Below, one piece after another: positions 6,934 to 14,751 of a DNA stretch of 29,572 nt. The stretch comes from CAZPXF01 sp964590945 (lineage in GTDB: Bacteria > Bacillota > Clostridia > Lachnospirales > Lachnospiraceae). Position numbers and translations under genes: made by a program. The stretch spans positions 1 through 29,572 of the forward strand of contig CAZPXF010000018.1 of NCBI GenBank assembly GCA_964590945.1. Direction: 5' to 3'. Numbering within the stretch: the first letter of the stretch is position 1; each line of letters starts with the position of its first letter. The notes below the pieces were generated by a model. That model saw only the letters and a list, made by a program, of their open reading frames with translations. It did no database searches and was not told where the DNA came from.

Positions 6934-8490
6934 ATGATCAAAGAGATTTATATCAATGGAAAATACCTGAATATCCCGATCTGTATTGGGAAAGAAGAGA
7001 AAAGGGTGGAGATTTTTCTGTTAAATAAAGAAAGTCCGGCGAAGATATTTGAGTTTCTTATTCCGATCGATGCAGAACAGGAAGAAGATTACAGCTTTAC
7101 CTGGTATGCACAGATTCCGATGGCAGAGTTTGCCGGAAGGACGATCCGGGTGGAGGCGGAGATGACAGAGGCGTTTGCGGATGCGATCGTGACGGGCGAC
7201 CGAAGGGAAGAAGGAGAACCGGAGCAGAAGAAGCCGCATATTCATTTTACTGCATGTAACGGATGGACGAACGATCCCAACGGACTGATCTATGATAATG
7301 GCGTATATCATCTTTACTTCCAGTACAATCCATTCAATATTGAGTGGAATAACATGACGTGGGGACATGCGGTGAGTGAGGATCTGCTCCACTGGAAACA
7401 ATTGGATTCCGTCATGTTCCCGGATGAGAGCGGCGCGGTTTACTCCGGCTGTGCTATTGTTAATGAACGGGCGCTTCTTGGACTTCCGAAGGATGCTTAT
7501 CTGTTTTATTATACGGCGGCAGGCGGCATTGACGACTGGAGCGGACATCTGGAATTCACGCAGAAGCTGGCGTACAGTCTGGATAAAGGGGAGACGCTTG
7601 TCAAGGTTCCGGAGCCGGTGGTTCCGACGATATACAGAGACAGCCGTGATCCGAAGGTGTACTGGCATGAGGAATCGAAAGGATATATCATGCTGCTCTG
7701 GCTGAAAGGAAATGATTTTGGGATTCTGCGGTCGGAGGATCTGAAAAACTGGGAGCTGACAGATGAGGTAACCCTTCCGGACGGATGGGAGTGTCCGGAT
7801 CTACTGCGGCTTACAGCAGAAGATGGGGAAACCTGCTGGTTCTTCTGGTCGGCGGATGGGTTCTACTATAAGGGGGAATTCGACGGCTATCACTTTCGGC
7901 CGGACGGAACCAGGCAGCAGGCATATCTGAATGGCCTTCCGTATGCGGCGCAGACGTATTCCGGGGTTTGGGACCGTGTCATTTCAATACCATGGCTGCG
8001 CTTCAAAAATGATGGAAGAACATTTACCGGTTCCTATGGAATTCCGGTTGAATTGACTTGTCAAAGAACGCCGGATGGATTTATAATAGTGCAGAAACCT
8101 GTGCGTGAGCTGATGCGGTCTGCGCGTCGGATTACGGACGATCTCAGACCAGACGGGGATGGCGTTATCACGCATGAGATTGAGGGCGGCGGGAAAGCGC
8201 TGGCCATCCGGATAAAGATGATCGATGAGGTATCGGCATTTCTTCGCTGGAAGATCAATGGAAGCTGGATTCAATATAGCCCGGAGGACGGCAGATTTGC
8301 AGTGGATGCGGACGCCTTTCATGTGGATCATGGACAGAGGGAACTGCTGTTTTTGATCGACGACCGTATTTTGGAGGTATTTTTTAACGGGGGCGTTCAG
8401 ATGGGAACATTTGAACTGCGCAATCCGGATATTTCTGTGGAAATGGCTGTCAGTGATGTACAGGAATATGATATTTATGAGATAGACTGA
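6934..8490 (+). CDS. GH32 beta-fructofuranosidase (sucrose/fructan hydrolase), intracellular
   Basis: The 518-residue enzyme shows the GH32 catalytic set: WTNDPNG with nucleophile Asp114, HLYFQYNPF, WGHAVSEDLLHWK, SRDPK with transition-state Asp239, and WECPD with acid/base Glu286. It would split sucrose (or the fructose end of raffinose-type sugars) into fructose and glucose or melibiose. There is no signal peptide, so it acts in the cytosol. The catalytic domain starts near residue 103; before it is an extra, mostly beta-stranded module of about 100 residues that short invertases lack. The C-terminal 150 residues form the usual beta-sandwich. GGAGG precedes the ATG. Because import is by an ABC system, sucrose rather than sucrose-6-phosphate is the expected substrate, but sequence alone does not decide. 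Confidence 0.92.
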   Translation: MIKEIYINGKYLNIPICIGKEEKRVEIFLLNKESPAKIFEFLIPIDAEQEEDYSFTWYAQIPMAEFAGRTIRVEAEMTEAFADAIVTGDRREEGEPEQKKPHIHFTACNGWTNDPNGLIYDNGVYHLYFQYNPFNIEWNNMTWGHAVSEDLLHWKQLDSVMFPDESGAVYSGCAIVNERALLGLPKDAYLFYYTAAGGIDDWSGHLEFTQKLAYSLDKGETLVKVPEPVVPTIYRDSRDPKVYWHEESKGYIMLLWLKGNDFGILRSEDLKNWELTDEVTLPDGWECPDLLRLTAEDGETCWFFWSADGFYYKGEFDGYHFRPDGTRQQAYLNGLPYAAQTYSGVWDRVISIPWLRFKNDGRTFTGSYGIPVELTCQRTPDGFIIVQKPVRELMRSARRITDDLRPDGDGVITHEIEGGGKALAIRIKMIDEVSAFLRWKINGSWIQYSPEDGRFAVDADAFHVDHGQRELLFLIDDRILEVFFNGGVQMGTFELRNPDISVEMAVSDVQEYDIYEID

Positions 8491-8575
8491 TTTCGGGGCG
8501 CTCCGGGGAATATGTCGTATTACGGAGTTATCAGTTGCTCATAAATCATAAATGCGAAAGGGGAGAGCAAAGGTA

Positions 8576-9553
8576 ATGGCAACCTTGAAGGATGTTGCGA
8601 AAGAGGCGGGACTGACAGTGACTACCGTCTCAAGGGTTCTTAATAATCGGGGGTATATCAGCGATGACGCCCGGGAGAGAGTAGCGGCTGCGATGAAGAA
8701 GCTGAATTACCGCCCGAACGAGCTGGCGCGTTCTCTTCAAAATAAGAGTTCCAATACAATCGGGGTGATCGTACCGCATATTCGTCATCCGTATTTTTCT
8801 GAGATGATCAGCCACCTGGAGAATCAGGCACATAAAAAAGGATATAAGATACTGCTGTGTAATTCGCAGGGAAGGACTGACCGGATGCTGGAATATGCGG
8901 AGATCTGCATCAGCAACCGTGTGACCGGCCTGATCCTGTTCAGCGGCACGGTAGATATGGATGTGTTTTCCAATCTGGACATTCCGGTTATTACACTGGA
9001 AAGGGGCGTTGATTCCGGAACGGCATCTGTAGATTGTGATAATATCCAGGGCGGCATGGAGGCGGCGGAGAAGCTGATCTCCTGCGGATGCAGGCATCTG
9101 CTGCATATTGGAAATCTTGAGAATGTCCCGATGCCGGCGGATCTTCGCACGGAGGGCTTTCGGAAGGTATGTGAAAAGTACGGGGTACCGTTCCTGGAGA
9201 TCCGGACAGAAGTGGAACGTTTTGACGAGCTTAACTACGTGGATCTTCTGGAAAAGAACCTGCTGGAGTTCCCGGATATCGATGGTATTTTCGCCAACAG
9301 CGACATCATAGCGGCGCAGGCGATGCAGGTCTGCCGGAAGCTGAATATCCGTGTACCGGAGCAGATGAAGATCATAGGCTTTGACGATTCTATCATTGCG
9401 ACAGTAACGGCTCCGCAGCTGACGTCGGTTCATCAGCCGATGAAGGAGATGGCAGAGTGCGCGGTCAACCTGCTTCATAATGCGGCGCTGGGGAAGATAG
9501 TGGCGAAACGTACGATCCTGCCGGTTCACCTGGTAGAACGCGAGACAACCTAA
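8576..9553 (+). CDS. LacI-family transcriptional regulator of the sugar locus
   Basis: The 325-residue protein begins with a LacI HTH (TLKDVAKEAGLTVTTVSRVL, residues 3-22) and hinge helix (NYRPNELARSLQNK), followed by a periplasmic-binding-protein-like sugar sensor (IGVIVPHIRHPYFSEMI, GLILFSG, GIFANSDIIAAQAM, IIGFDDS, LTSVHQP). I placed the start at the ATG at 8576, so that the protein begins MATLKDVA as in the family, with GGGGAG 10 nt upstream; the ATG at 8552 has no ribosome binding site. It lies 85 bp after the GH32 gene in the same direction with no terminator between them, so it may be co-transcribed. Its likely targets are the two matching elements at 6898 and 11278. Confidence 0.92.
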   Translation: MATLKDVAKEAGLTVTTVSRVLNNRGYISDDARERVAAAMKKLNYRPNELARSLQNKSSNTIGVIVPHIRHPYFSEMISHLENQAHKKGYKILLCNSQGRTDRMLEYAEICISNRVTGLILFSGTVDMDVFSNLDIPVITLERGVDSGTASVDCDNIQGGMEAAEKLISCGCRHLLHIGNLENVPMPADLRTEGFRKVCEKYGVPFLEIRTEVERFDELNYVDLLEKNLLEFPDIDGIFANSDIIAAQAMQVCRKLNIRVPEQMKIIGFDDSIIATVTAPQLTSVHQPMKEMAECAVNLLHNAALGKIVAKRTILPVHLVERETT

Positions 9554-9562
9554 GAAGAAAAG

Positions 9563-9595
9563 CAGCCGGGACTTTGTTCCCGGCTGTAGTTTTTT
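9563..9595 (+). terminator. Intrinsic terminator after the LacI gene
   Basis: CAGCCGGGA (9563-9571) and TCCCGGCTG (9578-9586) form a perfect 9-bp GC-rich stem with a 6-nt loop, followed by TAG and six T residues. It lies between convergent genes. Confidence 0.9.
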
Positions 9596-9609
9596 CCGGA
9601 GCGGTTTCT

Positions 9610-10341
9610 TTATTCCCCGGTCAGCGCCCGAATCAGGGCAATACTGTCATCCAAGTGCTCCGTGTTCGATATCATGACCGCGTAGAGCGGCTCTTCTTCC
9701 CCCTCATCAGGCTGATTGTATGTATCTGCAAATTCTGTTCCACTGAGATTTACAGCATAACAGCCGTCGATTCCGTCGGCGGGATCCGTATTTCCGTCCT
9801 CATCGATCTGCAGATTCGCCGTGTTATAATCAAGCATTCCTTTTTCGGAAAGCGCTTCAAAAAGATCATCCGGCAGGGCCTCATCCAGCGCCATACATGC
9901 GTTGAGGGCGAGGAGATATTCATACATATCTGCGTTGCAGACTGCGACGTCCATACGCTGCGAGGAGACTGTGGTCATAACCTCCAGTTCATACATATAG
10001 TAATACTGATTGTCGTAATCGAATGGCTGATCCTGGTTCAGATCCACTGCGCCGGATCTGCCGTCCTTTTTTAATTCTTTTGTGAAATCGTTAAACCAGC
10101 GGCTGCAGTCGGATTCTGTATTCAATACAGCACAGATGCGCAGACGGCAGGGCTTCTGCCCTTCCCAAAGCATATGTGCAAAAATGCAGACGACAACAAT
10201 CAGTGTGACAGCTATGACTGCAGGTAACTTGTAGTAGTCCCACAAGAACTGAAGTCTCTTCGTGCCGTGAAGTCTCTTCATTGTATTCCAGTCTCTTTTG
10301 AGTTCCTGTCTGAAGATAGAAGGGTCTTTTTTCTTTTTCAT
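9610..10341 (-). CDS. Membrane-anchored protein of unknown function, partner of the YesL-type gene
   Basis: The 243-residue protein has a basic cytosolic N-terminus (MKKKKDPSIFRQELKRDWNT), one hydrophobic helix at about 40-58 (LPAVIAVTLIVVVCIFAHML) and a soluble acidic domain of about 185 residues that would lie outside the cell. There is no lipobox. The outer domain has motifs (YEYLLALNACMALDEALPDD, IDGCYAVNLSG) that faintly recall a solute-binding-protein fold with an inserted effector, but I do not recognise a family. It starts 21 nt after the YesL-type gene with AAAGG upstream, so the two form an operon. A role in sensing or assembling the sugar transporter is speculation from location. 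Confidence 0.75.
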   Translation of the reverse strand: MKKKKDPSIFRQELKRDWNTMKRLHGTKRLQFLWDYYKLPAVIAVTLIVVVCIFAHMLWEGQKPCRLRICAVLNTESDCSRWFNDFTKELKKDGRSGAVDLNQDQPFDYDNQYYYMYELEVMTTVSSQRMDVAVCNADMYEYLLALNACMALDEALPDDLFEALSEKGMLDYNTANLQIDEDGNTDPADGIDGCYAVNLSGTEFADTYNQPDEGEEEPLYAVMISNTEHLDDSIALIRALTGE

Positions 10342-10362
10342 AGAGGGTCCTTTCTTATTTTC

Positions 10363-11049
10363 TTATAAAAGCCATGGATCGATATCGCCGTCCGTTCCGT
10401 TCGGGGTATCCTTTTCCTCCGCCGGAATCTCATCGTCTTCGATATAAGGCGCGGGAAGATATGGAGCCAGCACCGGAGCCAGAAGGGCCGTCACTGTCTC
10501 GGCGATCAGTCCGAAAGCGATAAAAATCAATCCGTGCAGGATGTGGCACAGCCATAAGCCCACGGCCAGTGTAAGGAGCATACCGATCGTCCGGACAAAG
10601 TGCCTGATGCATAATGTGAACGCCCAGATCAGGATCTCCGTGTTTTTGCGCTCGAATTTGGCAAGGATCGGAAATGCATATAATGCAATAGCAAGCCATA
10701 CAATAAATATTATAATAAAGAAAAACAGGAAGAAGCTGAAAATACTTCCGCTGGACTTCCGGCAAAGGAAGATGTCAAAGGCCAGAAAGGCTCCGATCAG
10801 AGTCATGGGAATACCGAGCCGGATCCCCTGCCTGAAATTCTGCCGGAAGGACTTCCAGAAATCTCTGGAAGGATATCCGCCGTCGCCGCGTATAATTCCG
10901 AACAGGCTGTAAAACAAAGCGGTTGTCGCCGGGCCGGCCGTGAAAACTGGGATGCAGAAGATCAGCCACAACGTATTTAAAACAAACACATCAAACACTC
11001 TTCCCATAGCATTCCAAAAAGGATTGTCAGCTTTAAATAGTTTGTCCAT
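10363..11049 (-). CDS. YesL-family (DUF624) integral membrane protein
   Basis: The 228-residue protein has the YesL hallmark near its N-terminus: FWNAMGRVFDVFVLNTLWLI, then CIPVFTAGPATTALFYSLFG and the FWKSFRQNFRQG loop. About five membrane helices follow, including a very hydrophobic FSFFLFFFIIIFIVWLAIAL stretch, and an acidic C-terminal tail. YesL-type proteins are frequently encoded beside carbohydrate ABC transporters; their function is unknown. The ATG at 11049 is chosen because AAAGGAG lies 9 nt upstream; the open frame extends to 11139 but that part overlaps the promoter. Expressed divergently from the transporter operon. Confidence 0.88.
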   Translation of the reverse strand: MDKLFKADNPFWNAMGRVFDVFVLNTLWLIFCIPVFTAGPATTALFYSLFGIIRGDGGYPSRDFWKSFRQNFRQGIRLGIPMTLIGAFLAFDIFLCRKSSGSIFSFFLFFFIIIFIVWLAIALYAFPILAKFERKNTEILIWAFTLCIRHFVRTIGMLLTLAVGLWLCHILHGLIFIAFGLIAETVTALLAPVLAPYLPAPYIEDDEIPAEEKDTPNGTDGDIDPWLL

Positions 11050-11110
11050 AATGAGGAACTCCTTTCTCGGATTTAAGTTCATGAAAAACATTCTGCTTCG
11101 TATGGAAAGA

Positions 11111-11139
11111 ATTGTACCAAATATACGCGAATAATGCAA
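11111..11139 (-). promoter_or_regulatory. Promoter of the YesL-type operon
   Basis: On the minus strand TTGCAT (plus 11134-11139) and TACAAT (11111-11116) are 17 bp apart, followed by a leader of about 60 nt. Confidence 0.7.
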
Positions 11140-11277
11140 CAGTAAATATCAATGGTTTGACATACCGGACAAACTGGAAAATAAAGACTATTTTGCCAAA
11201 AAATATGTGAAAAATGAATAAAAAAGAAGGTTTTTAACTAAAAATAATCCGGGAAAATTTGGATACAACGCTGAAAA

Positions 11278-11296
11278 TATGATAAACGATTGACAT
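11278..11296 (+). promoter_or_regulatory. Candidate LacI-type operator, copy 2 (transporter operon)
   Basis: TATGATAAACGATTGACAT overlaps the -35 box and differs from the copy at 6898-6916 at one base. TGATAAACGATTGACA is a partial palindrome (10 of 16 positions) centred on CG. Confidence 0.65.
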
Positions 11297-11318
11297 ACGA
11301 TGTTAACAGAGATATAAT
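11290..11318 (+). promoter_or_regulatory. Consensus sigma-A promoter of the transporter operon
   Basis: TTGACA (11290-11295) and TATAAT (11313-11318) are both perfect and exactly 17 bp apart. A promoter this strong needs a repressor, consistent with the overlapping operator candidate. Confidence 0.9.
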
Positions 11319-11336
11319 CGGATTGTAACAGAAGTG

Positions 11337-11396
11337 AATGATTTTCTTTTTATGGCAGGCACGCTAGCATCCTTGTTGAATAAAAAGAAATTCATT
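11337..11396 (+). promoter_or_regulatory. Long stem-loop in the leader of the transporter operon
   Basis: Positions 11337-11353 pair with 11380-11396 at 16 of 17 positions, with a 26-nt loop containing GCTAGC. The stem is AT-rich and ends 64 nt before the start codon, leaving the ribosome binding site (AGGAGG) free. No T run follows, so it is not a standard terminator. It may stabilise the mRNA or be a regulatory leader. Confidence 0.55.
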
Positions 11397-11460
11397 ATAC
11401 TGGAGTTGAAAACAGAGCGGACAGGTTCCGACTCAATAATTTAGAAGGAGGAGCTAAATT

Positions 11461-12750
11461 ATGAAATTAAAAAAGGTTTTAGCAGCAGGCCTTGCGGCAG
11501 TTATGGTACTGTCTATGGCGGCATGCGGCAGCAACAGCGGAAGCAGTGATGAATCCACGGCATCCGGAGACGGAGTTTCTATCACAATCTTCAACTCAAA
11601 GAGTGAGATTCAGTCACAGTTTGAGGAGATGGCGACAGAGTACAGCGAAGCAACAGGGGTAAATGTAGAGGTTTACTACTCAAATGACACAGTAGCAGCT
11701 CACCTTGCTACAAAATATTCTGCAAATGATCCTTACACAATCTCCATGGTTGATGCAAAGGACGTTTACTCTCTCGGCGAGGAGCATGCAATCGATCTTT
11801 CCGATGAGGATTGGGTTGAAAACACAGATTATGCGATCAGCGTAAATGATCAGGTCATGGGATTCCCGGTTTGTATTGAGGCGCGCGGTGTTATTTACAA
11901 CGCGGATGCGATCGAAGCCATTACAGGAGAGACCTTCGATCCTTCAACAGTTAAGACAACGGAGGAATTTGAGGCTCTTTGTGAGGAACTTGTCAAGGGA
12001 GGCATGGAGACGCCTACGGGTGTTATGAAAGAAGACTGGTCTCTGGCAGGACATTATCTTGCGCAGGTATATGAGGAGCAGGAGGATGTTGACGCATTTG
12101 TAGATTCCCTTTATGCAGGGGAAGCAGATCTTGCTGACAACGAAAAGTTCAACGCGCTTTATGATACCTTTGACGTACTTAAGAAATATAACTGTGAGGC
12201 GGCTTCTCCGATCGCAGCAGAGCGAGAGGTAATTGAGCAGAAGCTGGCTGAGGGTGAGATCGCGTTCATGTTCGGCGGAAACTGGGATTGGTCCGTGATC
12301 AACGCATACGATTACAGCGAGAACATGGGTATCATGCCTGTTCCGCAGACAACGGATGATGGATCAAATGAGAAGTTAGTAGGAGGCGGATCCAAATACT
12401 TCTTCATCGACTCTTCGGATAATACATCTGATGAGCAGCGTCAGGCGGCAAAAGATTTCCTGAACTGGCTCGTATCTGACGAGGATGGAAATGCATTCTT
12501 AACAGAGACATGTAACCTTGTTCCGGCATTCAATAACATTGAAGCGACCGGACTTGATCCACTGTCACTTTCCGTAAAAGATTACGCAGATGCGGGCTCG
12601 CTCATTGACAACTACAACTATCTTCCAGATGATCATTATTCTATTTGCGGTGCAGCTGTTCAGAAATATCTGGCAGGGCAGATCGACCGTGCAGGTCTGG
12701 CAAAAGAAATTGAAGATTACTGGAAAGGAACAACTCCAGTAGAGAAATAG
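11461..12750 (+). CDS. Sugar ABC transporter substrate-binding lipoprotein
   Basis: The 429-residue protein starts with a lipoprotein signal peptide: basic MKLKK, a hydrophobic core (VLAAGLAAVMVLSMAA) and lipobox cysteine 22, followed by a Ser/Gly linker. The mature part has family-1 (MalE/MsmE/UgpB-like) features such as SITIFNSKSEIQSQFEEMAT, AFMFGGNWDW and AKDFLNWLVSDEDGNAFL. It would be anchored outside the cell and deliver oligosaccharide to the permease pair encoded next. Location with alpha-galactosidase and fructosidase suggests raffinose-family sugars or sucrose. The start has AGGAGG 9 nt upstream. It is the first gene of a six-gene operon; a strong hairpin after it may raise its expression over the permeases. 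Confidence 0.93.
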   Translation: MKLKKVLAAGLAAVMVLSMAACGSNSGSSDESTASGDGVSITIFNSKSEIQSQFEEMATEYSEATGVNVEVYYSNDTVAAHLATKYSANDPYTISMVDAKDVYSLGEEHAIDLSDEDWVENTDYAISVNDQVMGFPVCIEARGVIYNADAIEAITGETFDPSTVKTTEEFEALCEELVKGGMETPTGVMKEDWSLAGHYLAQVYEEQEDVDAFVDSLYAGEADLADNEKFNALYDTFDVLKKYNCEAASPIAAEREVIEQKLAEGEIAFMFGGNWDWSVINAYDYSENMGIMPVPQTTDDGSNEKLVGGGSKYFFIDSSDNTSDEQRQAAKDFLNWLVSDEDGNAFLTETCNLVPAFNNIEATGLDPLSLSVKDYADAGSLIDNYNYLPDDHYSICGAAVQKYLAGQIDRAGLAKEIEDYWKGTTPVEK

Positions 12751-12766
12751 AAATACTTGAAAGCGG

Positions 12767-12798
12767 CGCCTGGATGGGACGCATGTCCCATCGGGGCG
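12767..12798 (+). repeat. Intercistronic hairpin between binding-protein and permease genes
   Basis: GATGGGAC (12773-12780) and GTCCCATC (12785-12792) form a perfect stem with a GCAT loop, extended by CGCC (12767-12770) with GGCG (12795-12798). No T run follows. Such hairpins commonly protect the upstream binding-protein mRNA or thin out transcription. Confidence 0.7.
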
Positions 12799-12823
12799 TG
12801 ATAAAAGAAGGGAGAATTTGAGA

Positions 12824-13705
12824 ATGAATACAAACAGCATGTCCTACAAGAGTAAACAGTATGTTATGTTTGCCGGGATTTCTACCCTTGTTTTTGCAGC
12901 AGTAGTTATTGTACCATTCATCTATGGCCTGTATTTAACATTTACAAGCTGGGATGGAGTATCTAAGGAGAAACCTTTCGTTGGTCTTTTGAACTATGCA
13001 AATACGATACATGATACGGCTTACTGGGCTGCGCTGGGCAGAACGATTCTTTACTCCGTTATCGCGGTTATCCTTGTAAACGTGGTTGCGTTTATTCTTG
13101 CTTATCTGGTGACAAGCGGAGTAAAAGGCCAGAATTTCTTCCGTGCAGGTTTCTTTATTCCGAACCTGATCGGAGGTATTGTTCTTGGTTATATTTGGAA
13201 GTTCGTATTTAACCGGGCATTTGTAGCGCTTGGGACTTCCCTTTCAATTGGAGCATTATCTACTTCCTGGCTTGCGACAACCAATGGAGCGATGTTATGT
13301 ATGATCATTGTTTCTGTATGGCAGTATGCAGGATATATGATGCTTATTTATGTAGCAGGCTTTATGAGCGTATCAAATGACGTTCTTGAGGCGGCGAAGA
13401 TCGATGGATGTACAGATTTTCAGACGATCCTTCACATTTCCGTGCCTCTTATGGTTTCGTCGTTTGTACAGTGTCTGTTCCTTACGATTACAAGATGTTT
13501 CATGGTTTACGATGTGAACCTTTCCCTGACAAATGGAGAACCTTTTAACAGTTCTGTAATGGCTGCCATGCATGTGTATAATCAGGCGTTTACATACAAG
13601 AACTACGGTACAGGCCAGGCCGAGGCGCTGATCCTTTTCATCGTCTGCGCGGTTGTAGGTGTTCTTCAGGTTTATATTGGTAAGAAAGCGGAGGTGTCAG
13701 CGTAA
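12824..13705 (+). CDS. Sugar ABC transporter permease, MalF/MsmF type
   Basis: The 293-residue protein has six predicted membrane helices and the EAA loop EAAKIDGCTDFQTILHISVP that docks onto the ATPase. The N-terminal segment ending in GLYLTFTSWDGV and the TNGEPFNSS loop are typical of MalF-like subunits of carbohydrate uptake family CUT1. It pairs with the next permease to form the channel. I chose the ATG at 12824 (GGAG 9 nt upstream) over an in-frame TTG at 12818. Its stop codon overlaps the next start as TAATG, so the two subunits are translationally coupled. Confidence 0.93.
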   Translation: MNTNSMSYKSKQYVMFAGISTLVFAAVVIVPFIYGLYLTFTSWDGVSKEKPFVGLLNYANTIHDTAYWAALGRTILYSVIAVILVNVVAFILAYLVTSGVKGQNFFRAGFFIPNLIGGIVLGYIWKFVFNRAFVALGTSLSIGALSTSWLATTNGAMLCMIIVSVWQYAGYMMLIYVAGFMSVSNDVLEAAKIDGCTDFQTILHISVPLMVSSFVQCLFLTITRCFMVYDVNLSLTNGEPFNSSVMAAMHVYNQAFTYKNYGTGQAEALILFIVCAVVGVLQVYIGKKAEVSA

Positions 13706-14562
13706 TGGATAAAAATGCACAGGCTGCCCGTAACAGAAAGATCAGACATGCACTGATGCTTGTCCTTCTGATAATTTTATTTATATGTTTTATCTTCCCG
13801 TTTATTCTCGTTGTTATCAATGTGTTTAAAACAAAGGCAGATATCACGTCAGCTCCGTTGTCTCTGATCGGTGAACACGGATTTACGCTGGAGAACTTCC
13901 CGGCGGCAATGGAGAAGATGAACTTCTGGCGCTCCTTTGGGAACTCCGCTTGTATCACGATCCTCTCAACTGTTTTTACTTTGCTCCTGTCTTCCATGAC
14001 AGCATTTGTTATTGTACGTAATAAGTGGAAAGCAACAGCAGCATTGTTTGCGTTGATGATCGCATCCATGGTGATTCCTTTCCAGGTACTTATGATCCCG
14101 TTGGTATCTGTTTACGGCGGTATCCTTGGAGTACTGAGCCACCGGGCGACATTGATCTTCATGCATGTAGGATTTTCGCTTTCCATGGCGACATTCATGT
14201 TCCATGGGGCGATCAATACGAATGTGCCGATCGCTCTTGAGGAGGCGGCAACGATCGATGGGTGTACCCGCTGGCAGACATACTGGAAGGTCGTATTTCC
14301 ACTGCTTAAGCCAACCGTTGCGACTGTGGCAATCATCGATGCAATGGCGTTCTGGAACGACTACCTGCTTCCAAGCCTTGTCCTTGCAAAGAAGGAGCTT
14401 TACACGATCCCGATTGCAACACAGGTATTCTATGGAACATACTCTACAGATATCGGTCTTGTAATGGCGGCTTTGCTGCTTGCTATGCTGCCGATCCTGA
14501 TTTTGTATGTATTCCTGCAGCGGTACATCGTAGAAGGAGTTACTTCCGGAGCTGTAAAATAA
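13705..14562 (+). CDS. Sugar ABC transporter permease, MalG/MsmG type
   Basis: The 285-residue protein has six membrane helices and the EAA loop EEAATIDGCTRWQTYWKVVF followed by PLLKPT. ALMIASMVIPFQVLMIPL and the C-terminal YIVEGVTSGAVK are classic MalG-like features. It is the second membrane subunit of the CUT1 importer. The start overlaps the upstream stop by one base. No ATPase gene follows, which points to the MsmK-like protein encoded at 5537-6646. Confidence 0.94.
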   Translation: MDKNAQAARNRKIRHALMLVLLIILFICFIFPFILVVINVFKTKADITSAPLSLIGEHGFTLENFPAAMEKMNFWRSFGNSACITILSTVFTLLLSSMTAFVIVRNKWKATAALFALMIASMVIPFQVLMIPLVSVYGGILGVLSHRATLIFMHVGFSLSMATFMFHGAINTNVPIALEEAATIDGCTRWQTYWKVVFPLLKPTVATVAIIDAMAFWNDYLLPSLVLAKKELYTIPIATQVFYGTYSTDIGLVMAALLLAMLPILILYVFLQRYIVEGVTSGAVK

Positions 14563-14639
14563 ATAAGGACGTTTTATACCTGGCCGTCCGTGCCAGATGC
14601 TAGCAGATGGGGCACAGACAGATAGCGTATAATTTTATG

Positions 14640-14671
14640 TTACTGCTTTCTTCGGTTGGGGAAAGCAGTAA
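14640..14671 (+). terminator. Hairpin between the permease genes and the alpha-galactosidase gene (possible attenuator)
   Basis: TTACTGCTTTC (14640-14650) and GAAAGCAGTAA (14661-14671) form a perfect 11-bp stem with a 10-nt loop, followed by a poor T stretch (TTTGCATTTC). It probably reduces, but does not end, read-through to the enzyme genes. A TATAAT at 14628-14633 has no convincing -35. Confidence 0.5.
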
Positions 14672-14751
14672 TTTGCATTTCAAAATACAGGGGTACAAAT
14701 GCGCAGTATCCATACAGGATGAGTCAAATATCACAAATTGGGAGAACAGAT

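Larger units (their letters stand above)
11050..11460. other. Divergent intergenic region between the YesL-type gene and the transporter operon
   Basis: This 411-bp AT-rich stretch has no gene. It holds a minus-strand promoter, a short inverted repeat (GTTTG at 11155-11159 with CAAAC at 11170-11174), a consensus plus-strand promoter with the 19-bp candidate operator, and a 142-nt leader with a long stem-loop. Confidence 0.8.

Noticed and set aside
14628..14633. Internal promoter before the alpha-galactosidase gene
   Set aside because: A TATAAT is present, but no acceptable -35 lies 16-18 bp upstream and there is no extended -10.
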